Below are positions 42,652 through 53,640 of a stretch of DNA of 64,000 nucleotides, piece after piece. The stretch's first letter is position 1; the number at the start of each line of letters is the position of its first letter. Made by a program: the position numbers and the translations under genes. The stretch is from Toxorhynchites rutilus septentrionalis (Eukaryota > Arthropoda > Insecta > Diptera > Culicidae): the NCBI RefSeq assembly GCF_029784135.1, contig NC_073746.1:101634515-101698514 (forward strand). Direction: 5' to 3'. The notes beneath the pieces are model-generated. The model had not been told where the DNA came from, did not search any database, and saw only the letters and a program-made list of their open reading frames with translations.

Positions 42652-43322
42652 TATAGTGAAGTTTCTATTTCAATTGATATTCGCGGAATTTAAATTCGTG
42701 TTACGTTGCTATGAATCGGAAGTAGTAATGCATCCTGAAATGGAATAATACATCTCTTTTCGTTTAATCCCAGAACTATTCAATCATTGAATCATTGAAA
42801 TATTCTGGGATTAAATCCACGAACGATCGCTTAGTTAGAATCGTGAATGTTCAAATATATTCATATAAAAAACTTGTTTGGGCGGGACGAAGTTCGCTTG
42901 TTCAATTAGTATTTTATTTGGCTTACATGTCCCGTTTTCAATCATAAACTCTTTGGTCAGCCTAGATATGCAGTACTATCAACGGCTTAGAATGCTTATA
43001 AAACGTGAGTCTGTCTAATAAGCGGCGGCAAATAGACGATCTTGTCTGTTGAGATGTTAGATACGAGTGTGAATCAGAGCAACACGCCTCCAGAAAAAAT
43101 CGATAGCAAAACAAAATTGCAAGAAATATTCATCAGTGCTGTCAATCGCCAGTGTCGAGCACTTTACTCAAACTGATCTTTAAATTTAATTGACATATGT
43201 AATAAACACATGCAAAAGTTTGGTTTTCTTTCGATAACATAACCAATTCACCAATCAATCTAAAGTGTCGCAATAATCATCGACTCACCTTCAATTGTGT
43301 GCGTGTATTTTTGTTTGTTTAG

Positions 43323-43592
43323 TACGTTGAGCCCCGAATTGTTCTTGCTGCGTTTTCCATTCAGCCCGAATCAAGAGCGTTTGCACATAATCAGTGTCGG
43401 TTTCAGCTCCCAAAGATACTTATTGTATAAACAGAAAATAGTCAGGAACTCGACTAGAAAGTAGCCACATTTTGTAAAACAAACAAAAAAAAATTATTTT
43501 CTTATTTTGTAACTGTCAGTTCCAGCCAGTAAGCGCTTCCATACCAGAAGGCTTAACGTCGGCCCCTAGGGACCGACACGGGGCTCAACGTG
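43323..43592. mobile_element. TTAA MITE with ACGTTGAGCCCCG ends
   Basis: TTAG (43319-43322) then TACGTTGAGCCCCG on the left, and CGGGGCTCAACGTG then TTAA (43593-43596) on the right. It is a 270-bp non-autonomous element with inverted ends at a TTAA-like target, consistent with piggyBac-type mobilisation. One target copy has mutated. Confidence 0.6.
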
Positions 43593-43837
43593 TTAAGCAC
43601 CACAAAAATTCAGAACTTTTGAACTGCTGGACTGATCCAGATGATCGACATATCAAATTAAAGCCAAAGAGATAGTTTTGTTTAAAAAAAATTAAACCTT
43701 TGTAAAAAAAGGACTTTATTTTCGTAATTATTGATTGTAATTGTTTTTCTTGTTTTACATGGTTTCGGGAGTAAGGACGCTGTATAATTTTATATTATTT
43801 CTAGAAAGCTGGATTTTTCACATAATATATCCGAATA

Positions 43838-45133
43838 AAGGGTGTGTCACATCAAATTGCATCACGGAAAAAACGCTGTAGAAATTTAATTTTTAGGAAT
43901 TATATCTTCAGCTTTCGCTTATAATCAGATAAGAGTGTATAGATTACGTTGGCCATGCTTCACTGTCAATTTTTCGTAAATTTGGAAAAATGTCGTCGAA
44001 CGAAAAAGAGCGTCGTGAATTAATCCTGTGCACTCATTTCGAGAATCCGGAGTTGTCACATCGGGACATCGGTAAGATGCTGGGAATCGTGCAATCCACG
44101 GTCAGCAGAGTACTAAAACGATACTTCGAGAACCTAACCATCGACCGGAAGGTGAAGAACGGCAAAAATGGATGCTCCGTCAGTGAAAAAGATCACAAGC
44201 GCGTAGTTAAGCAGTTTAGACGTGATCCGAGAAGTTCGGTCCGGGATGTCGCCAATAAGCTGAATTTGTCAAGCTCATTCGTCCAGCGGACCAAGCAGCG
44301 GGAGGGCCTGCGTACATACAAGGTTCAGAAGGCTCCTAACCGCGACGAAAGGCAAAACATGGTGGGGAAGACGCGAGCCCGGAAGCTGTACACCGAAATG
44401 CTGACGAAGCCGCATTGCCTGGTAACGACGACGAAACCTACGTCAAAGCGGACTTTCGTCAGCTGCCGGGTCTGTTGTTCTTCTCCGCAGAGGACAAATT
44501 CAGCGTTCCGGAGGAGATTCTCAAGCAGAAACTATCCAAGTTTGCTAAAAACTACATGGTGTGGCAAGCGATCTGCTCTTGCGGAAAGCGGAGCGCCCCC
44601 TTCGTGATGACTGGCACGGTAAACGGGCAAGTTTACCTTAAGGAGTGCCTACAGAAGCGCTTACTACCACTATTGAAGCAGCACGAGGGCCCGACCATCT
44701 TCTGGCCGGATCTCGCTTCGTGCCACTATTCAAAGGACGTGTTGGAGTGGTACGAAGCCAACGGGGTCACCTTCGTGCCAAAGGAAATGAACCCGCCCAA
44801 CGCGCCGGAGCTTCGCCCAATAGAGAAATATTGGGCGATTATGAAGCAGGCCCTCCGGAAGAACCCAAAAGTTGTCAAATCGGAGGCGGACTTCAAGAGA
44901 AAATGGATTTCTGTTCAAAAAAACTACAACCTGACGTTGTACAGAACCTTATGGACGGGGTAAAGAGGAAGGTGCGAGCAAACGGGCTTGGGCTCGAAGT
45001 ATGAATAAAAAGAAAATGCCAAAAGTTGTTTAATAGTTTTTATTTTACTGTCTAAAATTTTAAGAAAGATCGGTCTACTGGGCGAATTTCTACAGCGTTT
45101 TTTCTGTGATGCAATTTGATGTGACACACCCTT
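43838..45133 (+). mobile_element. DD37E Tc1/mariner-type transposon, copy c
   Basis: 1296 bp with the same inverted repeats as copies a and b, flanked by TA at 43836-43837 and 45134-45135. Very similar to the other copies, but the transposase carries two frame disruptions. Confidence 0.95.
43990..45004 (+). pseudogene. DD37E transposase, disrupted at the first catalytic Asp
   Basis: It is open to 44607, but the frame is lost at about 44425: the sequence GGTAATGGACGACG of copy b is GGTAACGACGACG here, a one-base deletion exactly at the VMDDE codons. The correct frame resumes at 44415-44963 with FWPDLASCH and LRPIEKYW intact. A 7-A run then shifts the C-terminus as in copy b. It cannot encode a complete catalytic domain. 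Confidence 0.9.
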
Positions 45134-46179
45134 TATAAGAGATGCGTTTTTTTTCGTTTTTGAGTTATGATTTTTCAAAGTTAACATGTTTTTAATTGTC
45201 GGAATATTGAACGACAATTAAAAACATGTTAATACGACTCGACTACATCTATGCAACTAGAATTCCGTTTATGCGCAAGCGTGGTATTTTTCTAAAGAAT
45301 GGTTGGGGTAGGGGGATTCAAATTAATATATCGATCCTAAAAATCGGCTCAGTAGCTCAAAAGCTATGAATTTTCGAAAAATGTCAATTTTTGGAAAAAA
45401 TGACCATCGGTTAACTTTGAAAAACCATAACTCAAGAATGAAAAATAACGCCTCTCTGAATTTTGGATATGTTATGTAAAAAACCTCAACTTTCCAGAAA
45501 AAAATATAAAAAATATAGTGCTCTTGGTTCCGGGGCCATGAAAATTATAAAAAACAAATACAATTAAAAATTATGAAAACCAAATCCAATTTCTTCGCAA
45601 ATTCTATATTTTTTAAGACAAGACTAGCTCATTATCTTCAATTTGATATGTCGATTGTCTGAATCAGTTCGGTGGTTTGAAGGGTTTTTTTGAAAAATTT
45701 AAAGCGATAATGAACTAATTCACCACTTTTCACGGAAATCTGGGAACCCCTATATCGATTTGGCATGGAATTGCTGATTACTGTCTTATTTCACATTTAT
45801 TGCAATAGTAAATCTCAAAGTAACAAAAAAAACGAGTTTAATTTTGAAAGTTTTAACAGAAAACTTAATATAACTGTACCAGAATAAATATCACGTATGG
45901 TTCCCCCAAAGTTTTTCAAACAATGAGTTATGACTTCCCAAATATTTTCAATAGGATTATGAAAACGAAGTTTTCGAACCGATTATTAATAAAAATCTAC
46001 TGGCATCCCTGGAAAAAATACAATCAAACGTGCGCTCTGATTCACCTATAATGTGTTTGAGTCTGCGCTAAAATTCGTCTGCGTATTTATTTGGCGCACC
46101 CATAAAAATCAATTAAGTAATTTTTTTTTCGTGGAATTCCAAACATTATTTAATATGATTCGTATTGTCCGAAGGTCAA

Positions 46180-46400
46180 TTCCTAAACATTTAGCTTCTT
46201 TTTTAATCTAGCAAACGGTATGAAACTATTTTTTGTTCGATTGTTAGCGACACTACGACTACTAAAATGCTGGCCAACTTTGATTATTTCTGTGATTTTA
46301 TCGATATTATCAACGACGGGCCTGCCTGTGCGACGTGCGTCTTTAACATCAAAAATACCTGAAATGAATTGACGAAAGCAAAATTGCAAGCTGTTACAGT
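46180..46400 (-). pseudogene. Mariner transposase N-terminal (HTH) remnant
   Basis: The minus strand reads QFISGIFDVKDARRTGRPVV, DNIDKITEIIKVGQHFSSRS and later FARLKKKLNV before a stop. The F..G.fdvkDa.RtGRPv..n.dkI.eii pattern is the linker and second helix-turn-helix of mariner transposases. The middle is degenerate and no catalytic domain follows. Confidence 0.65.
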
Positions 46401-47516
46401 ATCGGCACCCTAAACACCATTCCCAATTCAATGGTATGGCTTGCATTTTAACCTTCACCAAAGAAAAATTGTAAGCTGTTTTCCCTTGTTTTTTGATTTC
46501 TATTGTGTGAACAACTCTCAATCAAGGATGGAAAACAAGGGAGCATGATGCGATTAACAATTTATCGCCAACTGCACAGACCGCGATCTGTACAAACTGC
46601 GACTAACGATGAACCATCGTCCATCATAACAAAATGATGTTCTCTTGGTAACTCTGAGTTGACCAAAGCATTTCCAGAGTGAATCTAGATCGAATAATTG
46701 CGAATACGTACGTACGTAGCGATACGTACACTTGAGAGAAGCAACAAATTCGAAGGGATATGAGAAAAAAAACATTGGTCGTTCGATAAATCTTCTGCCG
46801 CATATGTTGAAAGCCCACGATATATGAATAAAATACGGCCATACTTATTCATTACATTTACTTGCAACGAAGAACGTAATCTACCGCACAGAATTGAGTT
46901 AATCAAATATGTGGTTCGTTTTATCTACAAAATAGGAAAGCGTCCTAAATTCAATCGAATTCTAAAAATGTTTCGTGAAATCACTAGTTGAGTTATGATT
47001 AGAAAAACTATTTCGAAAGAAATGTGTATTTCAGAATTATTTGAATCTCAAAAACGATTTTTGGGCGATGAAATTCGCCCAAATCTGCTGGTAATAAAAT
47101 TGTCTACTGGGCGGAAGACGATAGCAAAATAAAATCGACATAACGTTATTGCACGTGAGTGAGTCAACCACTCACTTTGGTCGGTGCAATAGAGAATTAA
47201 AAACACCACGACGGATGTCATACGATATCAGTTGATCGTTTCTTGTACATATTCCGAACAAGTTCTCATCATCTGCTCTATAGAATGGGAATAATCGTTT
47301 GCAGCTTGCACTCACGACAAACCTTGTCTAGTAGAAGGAATGCTTCGAGAGTGCATGCAGCAGGGATTTCTCTCTCTTATTGCTTTCTTGAAATCTTGGT
47401 AGTTCAACGTTCCAAATATTCTTTCTGTGTACATGTGAAGAATAAAAGAGGATGGCCTGCTAGGGGTGAATTCATTGATCGCTAGAAGTAATTTTTTACC
47501 ATCCTGCTCACAACTG
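46401..47516. other. Unassigned intergenic DNA
   Basis: Overlapping minus-strand frames near 46554-46906 have no recognisable motif. No repeat boundary is seen until the LTR element. Confidence 0.3.
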
Positions 47517-47521
47517 AATGG

Positions 47522-47747
47522 TGTAGGGTTCATTATTATATACATTCTTTTTATATCCTCACGATTTCTATGAATCTTGATAATCGATAAGATTCATACC
47601 TGCGAGTGTAGACCATTGGTTGAATAGACTAGAGATTTGACAGGTCAGAAATACGGGAAGGATGGAGAAAATTGGAGACTGAAGGAGAAGCCGTAAATAG
47701 TGGTGAGAACCAGGAATGATTGAGAAATAGCTGCGATAAACTCTACA
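47522..47747 (+). repeat. 5' LTR
   Basis: 226 bp, TGTAG...CTACA, followed by the primer-binding site at 47750. The repeat is too short for a long U5 and shows no obvious TATA box beyond the TTATATACATTC and TTTATATCC tracts near its start. Confidence 0.92.
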
Positions 47748-48163
47748 ATTGGCGACGAGGATGGGATAGATAACCGAAGTAAGTTCCGATAACTTGAATA
47801 ATTAATATTGTTGTTGTTGTAGATACCCGTTCGTAATAGATGAAAATTCCTAGAATTGCATGTAGAAGAAGAACGCAAAATTGTGGAACTCAATGACGGT
47901 GAAAGAAAATAGATGAACGGCGAGAATAACCATTGAAAATTACGACCGTTGGCGACTACTATTTTGGAATTGGTATTTGGAATTTTGTATTTTTTTTTGT
48001 TGTTGTGCCCATAGCGTATTTCTGGTTGATTGTCTGCTGACAATAATTTATGGTTGGCAGCATGCTAATCATTGCCTGTGTCTGTTGCCACGGTGGCGGA
48101 TCACCTGTCGATTGTCTGATGGTAACGATTCATGACTGTGGCGGATAGTCGACCATGACCTCC

Positions 48164-48540
48164 AAAGTCGTTTGCTTAAATGCAGTATTTGTGGACGTGG
48201 CGGGGTGCCAGTCGTTTGCTTAAATGCAGTATTTGTGGACGTGGCGGGATGCCAGTCGTTTGCTTAAATTCAGTATTTGTGGACGTGGCGGGATGCCAGT
48301 CGTTTGCTTAAATGCAGTATTTGTGGACGTGGCGGGATGCCAGTCATTTGCTTGAATGCAGTATTTGTGGACGTGGCGGGATGCCAGTCGTTTGCTTAAA
48401 TGCAGTATTTGTGGACGTGGCGGGATGCCAGTCATTTGCTTAAATGCAGTATTTGTGAACGTGGCGGGATGCCAGTCGTTTGTTTAAATGCAGTAGTTGT
48501 AGACGTGGCAAGTTGCCGGTCGATTGCTTGAATGCAGTGG
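48164..48540 (+). repeat. 44-bp tandem repeat array inside the LTR element
   Basis: About 8.5 copies of a 44-bp unit (GCCAGTCGTTTGCTTAAATG, CAGTATTTGTGGACGTGGCG, GGAT). Starts fall at 48207, 48251, 48295, 48339, 48383, 48427 and 48471. The outer copies are more diverged than the central ones, as expected of unequal exchange or slippage. Confidence 0.9.
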
Positions 48541-48812
48541 TGTGGTGTTTGTACTAGTTTCGGATTGCCGGTGGATGCTGTTTTGTAACGATTACATAGA
48601 TTCTATTTTGCGACACTGTCCGAGGAGAAGTGATTTTCGTAATGGTTAGAGTCCTTGAAAGGACGGTTTGGTTCTAGAGCATGCCACTCTTGAAACGCTA
48701 GTGTCTTTGAAAAAGAAGGAGTATAGCACGACGTGGTCTTGTTCGTTATGTAACATGATGTATGTTAAGAATTAACTTGATAGAGCGAACGGTACTGCGT
48801 AAGTATCTGTGA

Positions 48813-49025
48813 ATGTTTCACGTTTTCAATCACACCACAACGGGAAAATCATCATCCCAGTTGAAACTTCAGTACCAAACTTCGACTCCCCCAGTCAAAA
48901 TTGAATATCAAATCAATACAAATCAAGATCAAATGAGGAAAGGTGAGGAGAGGCAGTATGCGGACATCAGGGAACCGGCAAGACCAAGTGGGATACAAGT
49001 CGATTATCAGGTATTAGGGAAATGA
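48813..49025 (+). pseudogene. Possible polyprotein C-terminal remnant
   Basis: 70 codons, hydrophilic, with Gln/Lys/Arg-rich character (TSTPPVKIEYQ, RKGEERQYADIREPARPSG, ending VLGK). It lies where the end of pol would be in an LTR retrotransposon, just upstream of the 3' non-coding region. No catalytic motif is present. The assignment rests on position and composition only. Confidence 0.3.
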
Positions 49026-49197
49026 AGACCATTGTATTAGTGAAGACAGACAATAATGTAGGATATGTAAGAAATAAGAGAGCTGGAGTCGATATTTTAT
49101 AGAAGGCCTTGTAACTAATGGAATACGTTCTGTTTACTAAAGAAACAGTTTATTTATTGATATTATTCGTGGTTTTCTGCTTAAAGAAAGGGTGGGG

Positions 49198-49423
49198 TGT
49201 AGGGTTCATTATTATATACATTCTTTTTATATCCTCACAATTTCTATGAATCTTGATAATCGATAAGATTCATACCTGCGAGTGTAGACCCTTGGTTGAA
49301 TAGACTAGAGATTTGACAGGTCAGAAATACGGGAAGGATGGAGAAAATTGGAGACTGAAGGAGAAGCCGTAAATAGTGGTGAGAACCAGGAATGATTGAG
49401 AAATAGCTGCGATAAACTCTACA
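49198..49423 (+). repeat. 3' LTR
   Basis: Same length and ends as the 5' LTR, preceded by the purine tract at 49183-49197 and followed by the target duplication AATGG. Confidence 0.92.
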
Positions 49424-49428
49424 AATGG

Positions 49429-50213
49429 AACAAACGAAAAACAACAAAAAATGTTTTATGTGAAATTTCACCTTGAAAACGAGCATAAACTTGAAATTGT
49501 ATGATCGATATTACGCGAGATCTAATATTTTCTGTACATATTACCCACCGTGTGTAAAATTAATATCAGATACAATACACATCCCTACCAATGATTGTAA
49601 CTAATTTTCAATCGTTTCCAAACATCTTTAGGGTATATGTTAAACCAACATTGATTCAACGGCTTACTCTGTCGGTTTGTCATTTGTTTGTTTTGTTTGT
49701 TTTATTTGTTACGCGTAATTGTACGAATAATTCGTCCGGCAAATAATGACTAATAATTGATAGTATGTACCAAAATATTTATCATGTTTACCAATTTTTT
49801 CTAAGAGTGTAGGAGCAAAAACCTCAAGCGTTCGTCTCTACCACTTTTTTTCCATACCATACATTGCATACAAGTTCGATATGCAATCTGCTTGACAGAG
49901 AAGCATGTTTCGTGAAATATTTCTATGTTTGAAATTTATCGAATCACACAGAATACAAATGTAGGCAAGGTTCTGTTTGGGACGATATCAAGCATGACAT
50001 CAATAAACATCTTGAACTTTGTAGTTATTGGCTCAGAGAATGAAAATGCTTATAAAGTAAGTTCATTCGTTTCGACACTTTTTGAATGACACATAGTTAA
50101 GAAAACACGTTTTCAACATTGTTCGGTTTGGTATATTGTTTTGACATAAGAACAGATTGAGGAAACAAATTGAAAAAATTATTATTGTTCACGAAAAACA
50201 TTTTTGATGAATT
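49429..50213. other. Unassigned intergenic DNA
   Basis: No gene, repeat boundary or RNA is recognised. Confidence 0.3.
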
Positions 50214-50223
50214 GGCGAGATTT

Positions 50224-50355
50224 TTTATATCTGTATTATAGTGATTTTCAACTCATTTGCCTGGTTCGTCACTTTTACTTCCATTTTTGGAAGAATGTCG
50301 GGAGTGAGAATTGAACTCGTGGCCTTTAGTTACCACTACGCCTGATCGCCTCCAC
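50224..50355 (-). mobile_element. tRNA-derived SINE, copy 2 (shortened)
   Basis: Reverse copy of the SINE at 26811, flanked by the 10-bp duplication TGGCGAGATT (50214-50223 and 50356-50365). About 17 bases between box A and box B (the anticodon-arm region of the tRNA part) are missing, and the A tail is very short. The rest is closely similar. Confidence 0.85.
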
Positions 50356-50365
50356 TGGCGAGATT

Positions 50366-51264
50366 CTTGCATAAATTGATTTTAACACTTCCTAACAATC
50401 TAGAAAATTGTGAATTTCCCAATAATTAGTTTGTTAAAATTGCGCTGATATCGTGTCGTATCTTATTCGAAAAAATGTGTTATAAATGATTAATAATGAT
50501 GTACAATAGCATCCCGATTCTAAAAAATTTGCAAAGTAAATCTCACATTTGATACACCTCGATGTTGCAACATATTATTCATATACAATAGCCTAAACAT
50601 TAGTCTGAACACAATTGACGAATCTACGCAAAGCTGCATTAGCTCATGTGACACCTACATTAGATCTCACAACCACAAAAGTAATAATGTTTGTATGTCT
50701 ACGCGCTTAACAGCGAGATTCGGTCGTGATTATTTTTTATTAATTTCTATTTATATTCATTGTAACCATTAAATGTCGTCAGTAAGTGGTAAGAAAGTTA
50801 GATTTTTGTATATTCACAATGGATTCAACACGCAATTACGCAATTACGCGTAAAAAATACCAGTGCGATATCACGTCTCTCCCTCGGCTCTAATTTCTCT
50901 CTTATGTTCCCTCAGAGCATATTACGGTCATTAGTGCTTGTAACGGAGCTTAGCGTTTATGAAGGAAAATAGTGCCGCACCTTATCACGATTCTTACGTG
51001 GAATTTAGGTGTTGGGTAGCGAGGAACTGAACTAGGACTCAAGAAAATTCTGCCCAAGTCGTCAACATCCCAGCTACCAAATTGCGTGTCTAAAAAGACA
51101 CGCATGACAACGTCACTGACTGATAATAAAATGATATCGGGTCATAAGATGTTAGAATCTTGTTATCCATCCCCAGCTGCCATCACGTGACACCACTATA
51201 TTGTGCTGCTTCAGAAAAGTCCTCTCCTTTATAATGAACACGATTTGTAGACACGATCCAAGAG
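50366..51264. other. Unassigned intergenic DNA
   Basis: No gene or repeat boundary is recognised. Short frames only. Confidence 0.3.
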
Positions 51265-51747
51265 TTGGTTTATTTCGAAAATTTACATGACACATCCCTG
51301 AGCGATAGCTCCGACTTGAAGTACATCTTCCTCAACAAGTTCCCTAAAACGGTGCTTCTTCGGCTGACCATCAGCGAAAAGGCGAAAGCCGTTCTTCTTC
51401 CGTTCCGGACTTGCGGTGAACGGAGAGATTTCCAGCAGAAAGTACATGCCGAAAGTTTCCTCCTTCATCCAAGAATATCAAGACGTGGTGTTTTGGCCCG
51501 ACCTGGCCTCGGCCCGTTACGTGAAAAAGTCACTGGCGGAGATGAACCGCTTGAAGATGGATGTTGTTCCGAAGTCCGCCAACCTTCCGAAGGCCCCCAG
51601 CTACGTCTCATCAAGAATTTCTGGGCTACCCAGAAGCGGAGAGTCTACTCCAACAATTTCGTGGCACAAACGGAGGAGGAACTGATAAATAAAGCTAAGA
51701 AAAAACTGAAAAACATAGCGATTTTTGTAACATGGTCAATAAGATAA
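51265..51747 (+). pseudogene. DD37E-like transposase remnant, second family
   Basis: Two frames together read EYQDVVFWPDLASARYVKKS, LAEMNRLKMDVVPKSANLPK and, after a shift, APQLRLIKNFWATQKRRVYS, ending in a Lys-rich tail (INKAKKKLKNI). FWPDLAS aligns with the second catalytic Asp of the intact DD37E transposase. 37 residues later, the position of the catalytic Glu is Lys (LIKNFW instead of PIEKYW). The 5' half is scrambled and lacks the first Asp. Related to, but clearly not a copy of, the element at 11625. Confidence 0.65.
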
Positions 51748-52100
51748 TTTTTTTGTGGAAAATTAGTTTTTGTAGTTTATTTTTCGTCATCCGGAAATTG
51801 TCAATGTTTTGACGTAGGATTACGTCTTTCGGGAACATATTGGGGTACAAATTGAAAATCGAAAATCGAGCACATCGTGAAAATTGTCCAATTTTAAACG
51901 CTTATTGCTCAGTCATTTCATGATGGATTGATAAAATCTTCGCGTCAATCGATTTCGGCACTCCATAACAATTCTTTATATTGAAGAAAATAATATATGT
52001 CATGAAACTAACTATCTAACAATTTAAAAATCTCAACCCTTATCCTAACGGAAATACCCATTTCTGATTGATCGAAATTTACGACACATGCGGCGGGTTC

Positions 52101-52290
52101 CTAACAGAGCCATCAAAACCGAGCTGCCTGGGGGAATTCGGCATTGCAAATACATAAAAGTAGGGGGAGCTTTTGCACCCACCGAATTGTATTCCCTAAC
52201 AAAGACATCAAAACCAAGCTGCCTGGGGGAAATCGGCATTGCAAATACATGAAAGTAGGGGGAACTTTTGTTCCTACCGAAATGTATTCC
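52101..52290 (+). repeat. 95-bp tandem duplication
   Basis: Two adjacent units (52101-52195, 52196-52290) share CTAACAnAGnCATCAAAACC, AGCTGCCTGGGGGAA, CGGCATTGCAAATACAT and AAAGTAGGGGGA. They differ at about ten positions, so the duplication is old. Confidence 0.85.
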
Positions 52291-52344
52291 CTTACAGAAA
52301 GCTTTCCCCCAGGCATTTGACTTTAGCGTCTGATCCCTCCCTCG

Positions 52345-52466
52345 CAACTACCAACGGAGGTTCTTGCATCGATCTGACGTTCACCAGGAATGTGCGAGTG
52401 GAATGTAAGAGATATTGCTCATACTTCTCATACCACAGACCTATTCTCACAGTACTGGAAACATAA
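52345..52466 (+). pseudogene. Protein fragment, SIDL.FTRN..YFSYHRPI type
   Basis: The frame reads TNGGSCIDLTFTRNVRVECK, RYCSYFSYHRPILTVLET and stops at 52466. The pattern G(T/S).ID..F.R .. ...SYFSYHkPI is one I associate with the C-terminal region of insect PIF1-helicase/Helentron-type proteins. If so, it supports a Helentron origin for the surrounding repeat. This is from memory of the family and is not verified. Confidence 0.35.
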
Positions 52467-52822
52467 AATTGTGGTATGTTTTACAACTTACACAAAGTAA
52501 TTACTGTTTATTCATTCATTCTCCGTATATATTTTCATTATCTCATACATACAGAACGCAGGAGCTCGTTCAGGCCAACAGAAGGCGGATTCCAACATAT
52601 TACATTCCACTATCGTGATATCGAATCACCCAAGGACTAATCACTGGCGGAGTGAACAAACAATACCTAACAATCAAACAAAACGGCTCTTTTCAGAGCC
52701 ACCAAATCATTATCAAAGAGTTTAACAATAAAGTTTCTCAAACGTATCCAAAATCAGCATGTGGCAGATAGCCTAACGTAATCCTACGTCAACTATGCGG
52801 TCGTGTCTCAGACACAACCCTT

Positions 52823-53378
52823 CTGTGACTTTTTAATACAAACGTCAATATTATATACACTCACATGAACAAGGCATTTGAATTTATACGCCGATTTACT
52901 GCAATATTTGTCAATCTCACCCAATCTCACCTCCATGACCCATTCTTACCCCCATCGATGGTATATGAAAAAAAATTAACTGCGAACTAAAACGATTCGA
53001 TATCGTTCGCGCAGAAAAAGTCGTACTCATGGCAACCTAGAACTTGCAGACTACGTTTTCAAATGAACTCTCAACACGAACATGCATTGCTGGCTGTCTA
53101 GAATAACACTGAAATACCGAAACCGCGGGGCTCGACTTTTAGAAGTGTCCACGAGTACAATTAACCCATATCGTACCGAGCGTTCAAAAAATTGAACAGC
53201 AACTTTGATCATTTTTCATGGTTTTGGAAAGTAACCATATGGTAATGTTTTGGCATGGAACGGTAGCTTAGTTTCTTAGCTACCTCTTACCATCAATGTC
53301 ATTCAATTTGAAAATTCCTCTATTGGGCAACAAATCCAATTTAAAACAAGTATGTGCGGAAGGTGTTTTTAATTCAAA
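52823..53378. other. Unassigned intergenic DNA
   Basis: No gene or repeat is recognised before the TTAA element. Confidence 0.3.
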
Positions 53379-53382
53379 TTAA

Positions 53383-53640
53383 CCCTCCTGTACTCACGCG
53401 CGAAATCATAGCTCGTACACTCGCTCATGATGTCACAGACTGTGCGTGTCTCTGTAATATTGCTATTGTGTAATTTTAGACGTTGTTGGTATCTATTAAA
53501 AAATAATAATTCAATGAAAAAACTCCAGAAAATATGTTTTCTTCAACTTCATTCAGTTTTAATAGTAATTTAATACAGCCGGCTCAAGATCAAATTATTG
53601 ACTTTCGATCTTTGTGACCGTATGCGCGAGTATAGGAGGG
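53383..53640. mobile_element. piggyBac-type MITE (CCCTCCTGTACTC ends)
   Basis: TTAA (53379-53382) then CCCTCCTGTACTCACGCGC on the left; GCGCGAGTATAGGAGGG then TTGA (53641-53644, a mutated TTAA) on the right. About 258 bp, non-coding. The ends match those of the larger elements at 53898 and 60596. Confidence 0.75.

Larger units (their letters stand above)
39515..42964 (+). mobile_element. Decayed hAT transposon with 8-bp target duplication
   Basis: GATAAGCA at 39507-39514 and GATATGCA at 42965-42972 are a near-perfect 8-bp duplication. The element begins TAGGTTGACCTAA and its right end reads, inverted, TAGGCTGACCAAA. A C-terminal hAT dimerisation domain remnant lies at 41843-42085 in the + direction. 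GGTTTGTCC-containing repeats fill 39890-40140. A TA-flanked MITE is inserted at 42451-42651. The rest of the transposase is not recognisable. Confidence 0.8.
43600..45790. repeat. Foldback FB1-related repeat, interrupted
   Basis: GAACTTTTGAACTGCTGGAC, GATGATCGACATATCAAATT and AAAGCCAAAGAG match the FB1 arm. Beyond the transposon, GAGATGCGTTTTTTTTCGT, TTGAGTTATGATTTTTCAAAG and later AATTTGATATGTCGATTGTC continue it. The join at CCGAATA / TAAGAGATGCG shows that copy c landed on a TA inside the repeat. CACTTTTCACGGAAATC and CCTATATCGATTTGGCATGG near 45720-45770 mirror the FB1 left flank. Confidence 0.55.
47522..49423 (+). mobile_element. Non-autonomous LTR retrotransposon, complete
   Basis: The 226-bp direct repeats at 47522-47747 and 49198-49423 start TGTAG and end CTACA, and differ at only two positions by eye (G/A near 47563 and AT/CC near 47616). 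AATGG flanks both sides (47517-47521, 49424-49428). A tRNA-type primer-binding site TGGCGACGAGGATGGGAT begins 2 bases after the 5' LTR. A purine tract AAAGAAAGGGTGGGG precedes the 3' LTR. The 1450-bp interior has no reverse transcriptase or integrase, only a 44-bp tandem array and a short frame. It must have been mobilised in trans. Confidence 0.93.
51808..52822 (+). mobile_element. Helentron-like repeat, third copy
   Basis: It begins TTTTGACGTAGGATTACGTC (palindromic GACGTAG/CTACGTC type). It ends CCTACGTCAACTATGCGGTC, then a hairpin GTGTC-TCA-GACAC and AACCC. The same end structure borders 16031-17475. The interior includes a 95-bp tandem duplication and a decayed protein fragment (52345-52466). 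A partial reverse copy lies at 55890-56135. Confidence 0.55.

Noticed and set aside
47645..48043. 132-codon minus-strand frame
   Set aside because: It crosses the 5' LTR boundary into the interior and has no known motif; it is antisense to a retrotransposon.
48164..48540. Regular 44-bp repeats resembling a CRISPR array
   Set aside because: The units are contiguous without unique spacers, lie inside an LTR retrotransposon and are in an insect genome.
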